A stretch of DNA of 7,393 nt from an uncultured Opitutia bacterium (lineage in GTDB: Bacteria > Verrucomicrobiota > Verrucomicrobiia > Opitutales > UBA953). Each line of letters opens with the position of its first letter. Positions within the stretch are counted from its first letter, which is position 1. The stretch covers positions 1-7,393 of the forward strand of contig CAIPVK010000005.1 of the NCBI GenBank assembly GCA_903868455.1. Reading direction: 5' to 3'. The notes beneath the pieces were generated by a model. The model searched no databases. It saw only the letters and a program-made list of their open reading frames with translations, and was not told the DNA's origin. Shown piece by piece: positions 1 through 5,421 of the stretch. The translations under genes and the position numbers were made by a program.

Positions 1-544
1 AAATGGCCCGCATCAGCGGAGGGTCCAGCGAGAGCTCGCCCCGCATCGCCTGCCGCTCGCAGCGTCTCGCCCGCCCCTTGCCGTCCTTCGCCTCCTCCGC
101 GCCGCCCGGGGTGTAGGTCCACTTGTCGCGCATCTCGACGAGCTCGCAGACGTCGCGCACGTCCTCCGGGAACATGTACCAGGGCCCGCGGACCGGGTCC
201 GTGAAGAGGATCTCGCGCGAGACGTGGATGAGCCGCGCCGCCTTCTCCTTGTCCATCGCGCGCGGGATGAGGAAGGACAGCCGCCCCTTGTGCCTGGACC
301 CCAGCCATTTCACGGGCTGAACCTCCAGCCAGACCATCGGCACGCCCTCGACCACCGTGCCGTCGCGGCTGCTCACCCGGATCTCGGAGGCGCTCTCCGC
401 CCCCTGGGCGTCCGTCGCGGTCACCCGATAGGTCGCCCAGCTGCCGTCGGCGGGGATGGATTGGGCGAAGATCTCCCACTGGGCCCGCAGGTCGGCGAAC
501 GGGCCGGCGAGCAGGAGGGCGAGAAGGGCGAGCCGCCGGGCCAT
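1..544 (-). CDS. Hypothetical secreted protein, N-terminal part (C-terminus runs off the left edge)
   Basis: I translated this frame by hand from the ATG at 544-542; it stays open for 181 codons to the window edge. The protein begins MARRLALLALLLAGPFADLR, a short basic start followed by a leucine/alanine-rich core, with a plausible signal-peptidase cut after Ala21 (LRA-QW). The mature part is soluble, rich in charged and aromatic residues (WEIFAQSIPADGSWATYRVT near residues 23-42), and contains two cysteines (C133, C162) that could pair after export. I recognise no catalytic motif and no family. It diverges from cimA with an 85-base spacer. Upstream of the start there is only a weak purine patch (GGATTGGG), not a good ribosome site. 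The frame has normal high-GC codon use with one AGG (R84) and one AGA (R160). That it is a real exported protein is well supported by the signal peptide; its role is unknown. Confidence 0.72.
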   Translation of the reverse strand, partial: MARRLALLALLLAGPFADLRAQWEIFAQSIPADGSWATYRVTATDAQGAESASEIRVSSRDGTVVEGVPMVWLEVQPVKWLGSRHKGRLSFLIPRAMDKEKAARLIHVSREILFTDPVRGPWYMFPEDVRDVCELVEMRDKWTYTPGGAEEAKDGKGRARRCERQAMRGELSLDPPLMRAI

Positions 545-568
545 GAACCCAATCCAGCGGGCTTTCCG

Positions 569-602
569 GGGCAGGCAAGCCGCATCCCCTCTTGCCCTGC
601 CC
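569..602. repeat. Imperfect dyad in the divergent gene 1 / cimA spacer
   Basis: The left arm GGGCAGGCAAG (569-579) is mirrored by CTTGCCCTGCCC (591-602), with one extra C in the right arm and an 11-base centre. Each arm carries a TTGCC -35-like word, facing cimA on the plus strand (592-597) and gene 1 on the minus strand (578-573). It could be an operator between divergent promoters or simply a hairpin. The symmetry is seen directly; any role is inference. Confidence 0.4.
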
Positions 603-621
603 GCCGCCCCGCCCCTAGGTT
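592..621 (+). promoter_or_regulatory. Weak candidate promoter for cimA
   Basis: TTGCCC at 592-597 (4 of 6 to the sigma70 -35 consensus) is 18 bases from TAGGTT at 616-621 (3 of 6 to the -10 consensus). Transcription would begin close to the ATG at 630, implying a leaderless or nearly leaderless message, which fits the lack of a ribosome site there. In DNA this GC-rich such matches arise easily, so this is a suggestion only. Confidence 0.2.
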
Positions 622-629
622 GGTCGGCC

Positions 630-2189
630 ATGGCCCGGTCCATCGAGATCTACGACACCACCCTGCGCGACGGCGCCCAGGGGCTCGGGATCCATTTCTC
701 GGTGGAGGACAAGCTCCGGGTCGCCGCCGAGCTCGACCGCTTCGGCGTGGCCTACATCGAGGGCGGCTGGCCCGGTTCCAACCCCCGCGACGTCGAGTTC
801 TTCGAGCGCGCCCGGAAGCTCAAGCTCCGCCACGCCAAGCTCGCCGCCTTCGGCTCCACCCGGCGCAAGGGCGTCAAGGCCTCCGAGGACGCCCAGGTCA
901 AGGGGCTCCTCGCGGTCGGCACCCCTGTCGTCACCCTCTACGGCAAGACCTCCCTGACCCATGTCCGCGAGGTCCTGCGCTGCTCCCCCGAGGAGAACCT
1001 CGCGATGATCGCCGACACCGTGGCCTACCTGGTCCGCCACGGCCGCGAGGTGGTCTACGACCTCGAGCACGCCGTCGACGGCTGGAAGGAGGACCGCGCC
1101 TACGCCCTCGCCTGCGCCAAGGCCGCGGCCGGCGCCGGCGCCTCCCGCGTCGTCATCTGCGACACCAACGGCGGCTCGCTGCCCGACGAGGTCGCCGCCG
1201 CCACGCGCGACTTCCTCGCCGCCGCCGGCGCGCCGGTCGGCATCCACACCCACGACGACGCCGGCCTCGCCCTCGCCAACGCCCTCGCCGCGCTCGACGC
1301 CGGCGCCTCCCATGTCCAGGGCACCGTCAACGGCATCGGCGAGCGCACCGGCAACTGCGACCTCACCGCCGCCATCCCCGTCGCCCAGCTCAAGCGCGGC
1401 TGGCGCTGCGTCCCCGCCGCCTCGCTGCGCCGACTCACCGGCCTCTCCCGCTTCCTCGACGGCGTGGTCAACCAGGCGCCCGATCCCCGTCGTCCCTGGG
1501 TCGGGGCCGCCGCCTTCGCCCACAAGGGCGGGACGCATGTCGACGCCATCCGCAAGTTCGCCGCGGCCTACGAGCACGTCGACCCCGCCGCGGTCGGCAA
1601 CGCCCGCGACGTCCTCGTCAGCGACCAGTCCGGCCGCAGCAACCTCATCCTGAAGGCCCGCGACCTCGGCATCGAGCTCGACAAGGACGCGCCCTCGACC
1701 CGCGCCGCGCTCGACGAGCTCAAGCGCCTCGAGCACGAGGGTTGGAGCTTCGAGGACGCCGAGGCCTCGCTCGCGCTGCTCCTGCGGCGCCACCTCGGCG
1801 AGGCCGCCGCCGCCCCCTTCTCGGTCGTCACCTACCACGTCTCCGTCCGAGGCGGCCTCAACCACGCCGCCTGCGAGGCGACCGTCCGCGTCCGCCTCGC
1901 CGGCAAGGAGACCCTCACCGTCGCCGAGGGCGACGGCCCCGTCCACGCCCTCGACCAGGCCCTGCGCGAGGCGCTCATCCGCGCCTTCCCCCGCCTGGCC
2001 AAGGTCCACCTCGCCGACTACAAGGTCCGCGTCCTCTCCGGGGCCGACGGCACCTCCGCCAAGACCCGCGTCGTCGTGCGCTCGTCCGACGGCTCCGAGT
2101 CCTGGGGCACCGTCGGCGTCAGCGCCAACCTCGTCGAGGCCTCGCTCCGCGCCCTCATCGATGGCTACGCCCACGCCCTCGCCCGCTGA
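630..2189 (+). CDS. cimA: (R)-citramalate synthase
   Basis: This 519-residue cytosolic enzyme should condense pyruvate with acetyl-CoA to (R)-citramalate, opening the threonine-independent route to 2-oxobutyrate and isoleucine. The N-terminal half is a DRE-TIM/HMGL-like barrel (about residues 3-280). It begins IEIYDTTLRDGAQ with R13 and metal-binding D14, carries the HTHDD motif (H206, H208 as metal ligands), and has GIGERTGN with N242. The words EGGWPGSNP and AFAHKGGTHV are hallmarks of the long citramalate synthase family and separate it from 2-isopropylmalate and homocitrate synthases. The C-terminal LeuA-type allosteric domain (about 395-515) suggests feedback control, in this family typically by isoleucine. 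I chose the ATG at 630 because the family motif starts six residues later. The frame is open upstream to 456, but that would overlap the divergent gene 1. No clear ribosome site is visible. Length is normal for the family. Confidence 0.93.
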   Translation: MARSIEIYDTTLRDGAQGLGIHFSVEDKLRVAAELDRFGVAYIEGGWPGSNPRDVEFFERARKLKLRHAKLAAFGSTRRKGVKASEDAQVKGLLAVGTPVVTLYGKTSLTHVREVLRCSPEENLAMIADTVAYLVRHGREVVYDLEHAVDGWKEDRAYALACAKAAAGAGASRVVICDTNGGSLPDEVAAATRDFLAAAGAPVGIHTHDDAGLALANALAALDAGASHVQGTVNGIGERTGNCDLTAAIPVAQLKRGWRCVPAASLRRLTGLSRFLDGVVNQAPDPRRPWVGAAAFAHKGGTHVDAIRKFAAAYEHVDPAAVGNARDVLVSDQSGRSNLILKARDLGIELDKDAPSTRAALDELKRLEHEGWSFEDAEASLALLLRRHLGEAAAAPFSVVTYHVSVRGGLNHAACEATVRVRLAGKETLTVAEGDGPVHALDQALREALIRAFPRLAKVHLADYKVRVLSGADGTSAKTRVVVRSSDGSESWGTVGVSANLVEASLRALIDGYAHALAR

Positions 2190-2562
2190 GCCCGCCCCCG
2201 GGGCCGCGCCTGCCTCCGGCGGCGCCCTCGCCTTGGATCCCGCGCTCGCCGATCCCAAGGCGCCGCCCCAGCGCGACAGCCGGATGGAGTTCCTGCCCGA
2301 AGGCTCGCTCGAGGGTCGCTTCGACCGCTCGGGCGACTCGCTCAGCGGCGCGGAACTCTCCGGCGGCGCGGTCTCGGGCGGTTACTCCGGCATCAAGGTC
2401 GACGACCTTGAGGGCGGCCCGCTCCGCGCGCGCGGCTCGCTGTCCGACGGCGCCCCCGTCGGCCTGCTCGTGCTGATCGCCCTCGGGCTCGGCTGGTTGA
2501 TCTGGCGCTTCCTCTTCCGGTCGGGCCGGGTCAACTTCGCCGGCCAGGACGGCAACCGCTGA
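2161..2562 (+). CDS. Small single-TM protein of unknown function overlapping the cimA 3' end
   Basis: This 133-residue frame starts at ATG 2161, inside the last 29 bases of cimA in another frame, and ends 3 bases before the stop of the convergent NYN gene. Residues 1-41 are proline/alanine-rich and low in complexity. Residues 42-95 are hydrophilic with repeated small motifs (SLEG, SLSG, ELSGG). Residues 99-119 form one clear membrane segment (VGLLVLIALGLGWLIWRFLF), followed by a short polar, positively charged tail. There is no signal peptide, so it would be a membrane protein anchored near its C-terminus. An alternative start is the ATG at 2284 (M42), which would remove the low-complexity head and the overlap. 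The overlap suggests translational coupling to cimA, but I see no functional link to isoleucine synthesis. I do not recognise a family. Confidence 0.65.
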   Translation: MATPTPSPAEPAPGAAPASGGALALDPALADPKAPPQRDSRMEFLPEGSLEGRFDRSGDSLSGAELSGGAVSGGYSGIKVDDLEGGPLRARGSLSDGAPVGLLVLIALGLGWLIWRFLFRSGRVNFAGQDGNR

Positions 2563-2565
2563 CCC

Positions 2566-3663
2566 TCAGGCTGCCTTGGGCCGGGCGTAGACCGTGCTCT
2601 GGCGCAGCTCGACGTCGAAGCGGCCGCTGTCCTCGAGCATGCGGTAGAACTTGGAGTAGCGCGGGGCGACGCGGTCGAAGTCGGCCACGCGGCGGCGCAC
2701 CTCGCGCAGCACGAACTCGCCTTTCACCCAGCCGTCGGCGGACGGCAGGGCCTTGGCCGAGTCGACGAGCGCCTCGATGAGCGGTTGGTTGGCGAGCAGC
2801 TCCTCGCGCCGGCGCAGCGCGTTGGGGTCCATGCCCTGGGGCGCCGCGCGCTCGGCCTCGGCGCGGGGCGCCTCCGGCGCGGCCTTGCCGCCCCTTCCGC
2901 GGCCGCCGCGCGACCTGCCGCCCTCGCGCGGCGCGGACGGCGCGGGCTTGGGCGCCTTGGGCGCGGGCCCGAAGCTCGCGAGGGGGATGCGCCGCTCGGC
3001 CTCGGCCAGCGCCTGCTCGGCCGCCTCGGGCAGCTTGGGCAGCGCGCGCAGCGCGGCGACGAGCAGGCGCAGGATCTCGCGCGGGTCGGACTCCGCGGCG
3101 GCCTTCGACTCCAGCCGGTCGCGCAGGTCGTTGAGGTTGACGTAATGGTGGGCGGCGCTGCGCAGCGCGCGGTGGGGACGCTCGCCCATCACGACGATGC
3201 GGACGCCGTCCTTCTTCGCGTCCTCCACCACCGGGGTGAAGTCGCTGTCGTTCGTCACGAAGACCAGGGTCGTGGGCGGTTCCTTGCCGGCGAGGAGCTT
3301 CACCGCGTCGATGGTCAGGCGCATGTCCGTCGCGTTCTTGCCCGCCGTGTAATTGCGCTGCTCGACCAGCTCGAGCGAGGTCCATTCCTCCGCCGCCTTT
3401 CGCCAGCTGTGCAGGCGCAGGGTGAAGTCGCCGTACGCGCGGGCCGAGGCCAGGGGCGTCTCGCCCACGAAGGCCTTCAGCGTCGGCACGTAGGCGTGCG
3501 AGACGTTGTCGGCGTCGATCAGCAGGGCGATGCGCTCGTCGGCGGAGCCGCGGGCGGCCTCGGGGGTGGAGGTGGAGGGGGCGGGCGCGCGGGAGGCGGC
3601 GCGGCGGCGCGAGGCCGGCTTGGCGGCGGCGCGACGCGAGGGGGATTTCTTCTTGGTGGCCAC
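2566..3663 (-). CDS. NYN-domain (PIN-like) ribonuclease with C-terminal OST-HTH/LOTUS domain
   Basis: This 365-residue protein, read from GTG 3663-3661, has three parts. Residues 1-40 are a lysine/arginine/alanine-rich tail (starting MATKKKSPSRR) suited to binding nucleic acid. Residues 44-182 are a NYN domain of the LabA/DUF88 group: LLIDADN (D50, D52), NATDMRLTIDA (D113, D119) and VFVTNDSDF (D139, D141) supply the acidic residues expected to hold metal in a PIN-type RNase site. After an alanine-rich helix and an arginine/glycine linker (248-260, with RGG-like motifs), residues 278-362 match an OST-HTH/LOTUS RNA-binding domain (GWVKGEFVLREV, then YSKFYRMLEDSGRF). It probably cuts or processes RNA in the cytosol; the substrate is not known. 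A TTG start at 3693-3691 would add ten residues. GTG is preferred because the basic tail begins there, but neither start has a good ribosome site. It is convergent with gene 4 and divergent from the tRNA and terC-like genes. Confidence 0.9.
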   Translation of the reverse strand: MATKKKSPSRRAAAKPASRRRAASRAPAPSTSTPEAARGSADERIALLIDADNVSHAYVPTLKAFVGETPLASARAYGDFTLRLHSWRKAAEEWTSLELVEQRNYTAGKNATDMRLTIDAVKLLAGKEPPTTLVFVTNDSDFTPVVEDAKKDGVRIVVMGERPHRALRSAAHHYVNLNDLRDRLESKAAAESDPREILRLLVAALRALPKLPEAAEQALAEAERRIPLASFGPAPKAPKPAPSAPREGGRSRGGRGRGGKAAPEAPRAEAERAAPQGMDPNALRRREELLANQPLIEALVDSAKALPSADGWVKGEFVLREVRRRVADFDRVAPRYSKFYRMLEDSGRFDVELRQSTVYARPKAA

Positions 3664-3721
3664 GGGGTGGATATCGCCCCCATCCAATCGCAAAGGGCGG
3701 GGCAGGGGAAGGGCAATGAGC

Positions 3722-3753
3722 GGGGAGTGGGGAGCGAGGAGTGGGGAGAGGGG
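3722..3753 (+). repeat. G4-capable tract upstream of the NYN gene
   Basis: Four GGGG runs lie at 3722-3725, 3729-3732, 3743-3746 and 3750-3753 with spacers of 3, 10 and 3 bases. This could fold as a G-quadruplex on the plus strand (the template strand of the NYN gene) or as an i-motif on the other. It mirrors the tract at 4277-4308, which has the same 32-base span. Confidence 0.5.
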
Positions 3754-3776
3754 AAGACGAGGATACGGAGGAGGCG

Positions 3777-3800
3777 GAGGATGACGAGGAGGCGGAGGAG
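3777..3800. repeat. Left copy of the 24-base GA-rich module
   Basis: The reverse complement of these 24 bases matches 4194-4217 at 23 of 24 positions. Just outside it, TACGGAGGA (3764-3772) is likewise mirrored by TCCTCCGTA (4231-4239). The GAGGAGGCGGAG core also occurs a second time in direct orientation just before it (about 3768-3780). Confidence 0.7.
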
Positions 3801-3826
3801 AGGCCGGCGGCGACGCAACGTTTCTG

Positions 3827-3845
3827 AGTGGCTAAGATGCTAAGG
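3827..3845. repeat. Left arm of a perfect 19-base inverted repeat
   Basis: AGTGGCTAAGATGCTAAGG here is the exact reverse complement of 4157-4175. The two arms lie 311 bases apart and enclose the tRNA gene. The bases just outside the arms differ, so this is a defined module boundary and not a long perfect palindrome. Confidence 0.85.
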
Positions 3846-3965
3846 GTGAAAAGGGTGAAGGGGACGAAGATGACTCAAGAGGACCAAAGGGGACTAAAAG
3901 GACGAAGGGGGATGAAGATGACGAAAGGGACGAAATAGGACCAAAAGGGCGCGAAAGGGGGAGAG
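3842..3965. repeat. Degenerate purine-rich minisatellite
   Basis: About 120 bases are built from loose units of 8-11 bases resembling GGGACNAAA (GGGTGAAAA, GGGTGAAG, GGACCAAAG, GGGACTAAAA, GGACGAAG, GGGACGAAA, GGACCAAAA). Pyrimidines are scarce on this strand. The same words recur inverted just right of the tRNA (the reverse complement of 4144-4158 reads AGGACGAAAGGGGAC with ACTGAAAG beside it). Confidence 0.6.
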
Positions 3966-3982
3966 CGAGGGACGATGCGGGC

Positions 3983-4011
3983 TTGCCCGAGGGCGGGCGT
4001 GAAGCCATCAA
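3983..4011 (+). promoter_or_regulatory. Candidate promoter of the tRNA-Arg gene
   Basis: TTGCCC (3983-3988) and CATCAA (4006-4011) are 17 bases apart, placing a start a few bases before the mature tRNA at 4023. The -35 word is a 4 of 6 match and the -10 word a 3 of 6 match. Position and spacing are right but the motifs are weak; TTGCCC is the same word proposed before cimA. Confidence 0.3.
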
Positions 4012-4022
4012 AGGTCGTCCAG

Positions 4023-4094
4023 GTCCCCGTAGTTCAACGGATAGAACATTGGTTTCCTAAACCGAGGATGAAGGTTCGATTCCTTCCGGGGACG
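4023..4094 (+). tRNA. tRNA-Arg (anticodon CCU)
   Basis: The 72 bases fold as a full cloverleaf. The acceptor stem GTCCCCG/CGGGGAC has 7 pairs. The D stem GTTC/GAAC has 4 pairs with an 8-base loop. The anticodon stem TTGGT/ACCGA has 5 pairs including one T-G. The anticodon loop TTCCTAA gives CCU at 4056-4058. The variable loop has 4 bases, and the T arm GAAGG/CCTTC closes over TTCGATT. The discriminator base is G4094. CCA is not encoded (CTG follows). It should read AGG, which is uncommon in the genes here: I noticed it at R84 of gene 1 and R212 of the ABC gene, without an exhaustive count. No clear terminator follows. Confidence 0.95.
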
Positions 4095-4156
4095 CTGGTG
4101 GCAGAAGAATCGGATAGATGACGATAGTTCTCTTGGTGCTTTCAGTCCCCTTTCGT

Positions 4157-4175
4157 CCTTAGCATCTTAGCCACT
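4157..4175. repeat. Right arm of the perfect 19-base inverted repeat
   Basis: CCTTAGCATCTTAGCCACT is the exact reverse complement of 3827-3845. It lies between the tRNA and the terC-like gene. Read toward each flanking gene, this module comes first, then the 24-base GA/CT module, then the C-tract module. Confidence 0.85.
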
Positions 4176-4193
4176 TGGAGTCCCCCTCACCCC

Positions 4194-4217
4194 CTCCTCC
4201 GCCTCGTCGTCATCCTC
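4194..4217. repeat. Right copy of the 24-base CT-rich module
   Basis: It matches the reverse complement of 3777-3800 with a single mismatch (G at 4206 against C). It is 18 bases beyond the 19-base arm on this side and 26 bases on the left side. TCCTCCGTA follows at 4231-4239, again as on the left. Confidence 0.7.
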
Positions 4218-4276
4218 GTCATCCCCGTCATCCTCCGTACCCCCCTTTCATCCCTTAATCTCTTCAGCCTTCTAAT

Positions 4277-4308
4277 CCCCACTCCCCGCTCCCCGCTCCT
4301 CGCTCCCC
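4277..4308 (-). repeat. G4-capable tract (C-runs on plus) upstream of the terC-like gene
   Basis: CCCC runs at 4277-4280, 4284-4287, 4291-4294 and 4305-4308 have spacers of 3, 3 and 10 bases, so the minus strand could form a G-quadruplex. It ends 17 bases before the ATG of the terC-like gene. It shares the word CTCCTCGCTCCCC with the left tract read on the minus strand. Confidence 0.5.
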
Positions 4309-4325
4309 AATCTCCCCCCTTCCCC

Positions 4326-5375
4326 ATGTCCCCCCTCCTCGCCCTCGCCGCCTCCGCCCCTTCCGCCGTCCTTCCCGGCTGGGCCTGGGTCGCCTTCCTC
4401 GCCTTCGTCGCGGTGATGCTCGCGCTCGACCTCGGGGTCTTCAACCGCAAGGCCCACAAGCCCTCCTTCCGCGAGGCCGTCGCCTGGTGCGTCGTCTGGA
4501 TCTCCCTCGCCGTCGGCTTCGCCCTCATCCTCAACGCCTGGCGCGGTCCGGAGGACGCCCAGCTCTTCACCGCCGGCTACCTGCTCGAGCTCGCGCTCTC
4601 GGTCGACAACCTCTTCATCTTCATCCTCGTCTTCGCCCACTTCAAGGTGCCGGAGCAGTACCAGCACCGCGTCCTCTTCTGGGGCATCCTCGGCGCCGTC
4701 GCCATGCGCGCCCTCTTCATCGTCCTCGGCGTCGCCGCGGTGGAGCGCTTCGCCTGGCTCATCCCCATCTTCGGCGCCTTCCTGCTCTTCACCGGGATCA
4801 AGCTGGCGATGGCCAACGACCAGGACGAGGGCAAGGACATGGCGGAGAACCTCTTCGTGCGGCTCGCCCGGCGCTTCCTGCCCCTGACCAACCGCTACCA
4901 CGGCCAGGCCTTCTCCGCCATCGAGGACGGCCGCCGCGTCTTCACCCCCCTGCTCGTCGTGCTGCTCGTCATCGAGGGCACCGACCTCATCTTCGCCATC
5001 GACTCCATCCCCGCCGTGCTCGGCATCCTGCCCGCCGACATGGAGATCGGGGAGAAGCGCTTCGTCGCCTTCACCTCCAACATCTTCGCCATCCTCGGCC
5101 TGCGCTCGATGTACTTCGCCCTCTCCGGCTTCGTGGCCTACTTCCGCTTCCTCAAGCCCGGCCTCGCCTTCATCCTCTGCTTCATCGGCGCCAAGATGAT
5201 CCTCCCCTGGGCCGCCGGCCTCGGCCAGCCCGCGGGCGGCGTCGCCGGCTGGGTCCCGGCCTTCCTCGTGGCCGACGGCCGGGTGCACGTCCCGACCAAC
5301 GTCTCCCTCGCCGTGATCGGCTGCGTGCTGGCCTTGTCCATGCTGCTCTCGCTGGCCTTCCCGCGCCGGGACTGA
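4326..5375 (+). CDS. TerC/Alx-family integral membrane protein, probable manganese exporter
   Basis: This 349-residue inner-membrane protein carries the two signatures of the TerC family: ELALSVDNLFIFILVF (residues 88-103, D94) and EGTDLIFAIDSIPAV (217-231, D220 and D226). These acidic residues in the membrane are thought to form a metal path. Eight or nine hydrophobic segments are visible, at roughly 18-40, 50-70, 82-103, 115-138, 143-161, 206-232, 250-273, 278-297 and 325-345, with a cytosolic-looking charged loop at 164-203. Family members such as Alx in E. coli and the related Bacillus proteins export Mn2+; tellurite resistance, which gave the name, is not implied. The ATG at 4326 follows a C/T-rich leader with no ribosome site. 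Starting there gives a slightly long N-terminus, but the segment from residue 16 onward fits the family. I looked for a yybP-ykoY-like manganese riboswitch upstream and saw none. The ABC gene follows after 46 bases. Confidence 0.9.
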   Translation: MSPLLALAASAPSAVLPGWAWVAFLAFVAVMLALDLGVFNRKAHKPSFREAVAWCVVWISLAVGFALILNAWRGPEDAQLFTAGYLLELALSVDNLFIFILVFAHFKVPEQYQHRVLFWGILGAVAMRALFIVLGVAAVERFAWLIPIFGAFLLFTGIKLAMANDQDEGKDMAENLFVRLARRFLPLTNRYHGQAFSAIEDGRRVFTPLLVVLLVIEGTDLIFAIDSIPAVLGILPADMEIGEKRFVAFTSNIFAILGLRSMYFALSGFVAYFRFLKPGLAFILCFIGAKMILPWAAGLGQPAGGVAGWVPAFLVADGRVHVPTNVSLAVIGCVLALSMLLSLAFPRRD

Positions 5376-5404
5376 CCATTTTGCCGTTCCCTTCGGCGCC
5401 CCCG

Positions 5405-5421
5405 CCCGCCACGCTGGCGGG
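5405..5421 (+). promoter_or_regulatory. Hairpin abutting the GTG start of the ABC gene
   Basis: CCCGCC (5405-5410) and GGCGGG (5416-5421) form a 6-pair GC stem with a 5-base loop, ending one base before the GTG at 5422. A weaker stem GCCG/CGGC lies at 5383-5397. No T-run follows, so this is not a canonical terminator. It could limit ribosome access to the GTG or weakly separate the terC-like gene from the ABC gene. Confidence 0.3.

Larger units (their letters stand above)
3664..4325. other. Long spacer between the NYN gene and the terC-like gene, centred on a tRNA
   Basis: Apart from the tRNA at 4023-4094 I find no gene here. On the plus strand the left part (about 3690-3970) is strongly purine-rich and the right part (about 4140-4325) strongly pyrimidine-rich. 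Read outward from the tRNA, both sides carry the same short modules in the same order, so both the NYN gene and the terC-like gene have a C/T-rich leader on their coding strand. The open frames here (for example 3506-3784 plus and 3519-3818 minus) have low-complexity translations and look like chance. Confidence 0.8.

Noticed and set aside
456..629. Upstream extension of cimA to an ATG at 456
   Set aside because: It would add 58 residues with no family match and overlap the coding part of the divergent secreted-protein gene.
615..2258. Minus-strand open frame of 547 codons opposite cimA
   Set aside because: Gly/Ala/Asp/Glu/Val-rich antisense shadow with no domain; it results from GC-ending codons on the other strand.
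224..2476. Long plus-strand open frame of 750 codons across cimA
   Set aside because: Its translation is dominated by Arg, Pro, Gly and His, typical of a shadow frame in high-GC DNA, and it overlies the convincing cimA frame.
3842..3965. CRISPR array
   Set aside because: The units are too short, degenerate and contiguous, with no constant repeat and unique spacers and no cas gene nearby.
4094..4140. Phage or island attachment site at the tRNA 3' end
   Set aside because: I found no second copy of the tRNA 3' end and no integrase gene in the window.
3827..4175. Terminal inverted repeats of an insertion sequence enclosing the tRNA
   Set aside because: There is no transposase between the arms, I saw no target-site duplication outside them, and the repeats continue outward as further modules.
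4095..4325. Manganese (yybP-ykoY) riboswitch before the terC-like gene
   Set aside because: The leader is a C/T-rich low-complexity stretch with no visible paired architecture or conserved loops of that riboswitch.
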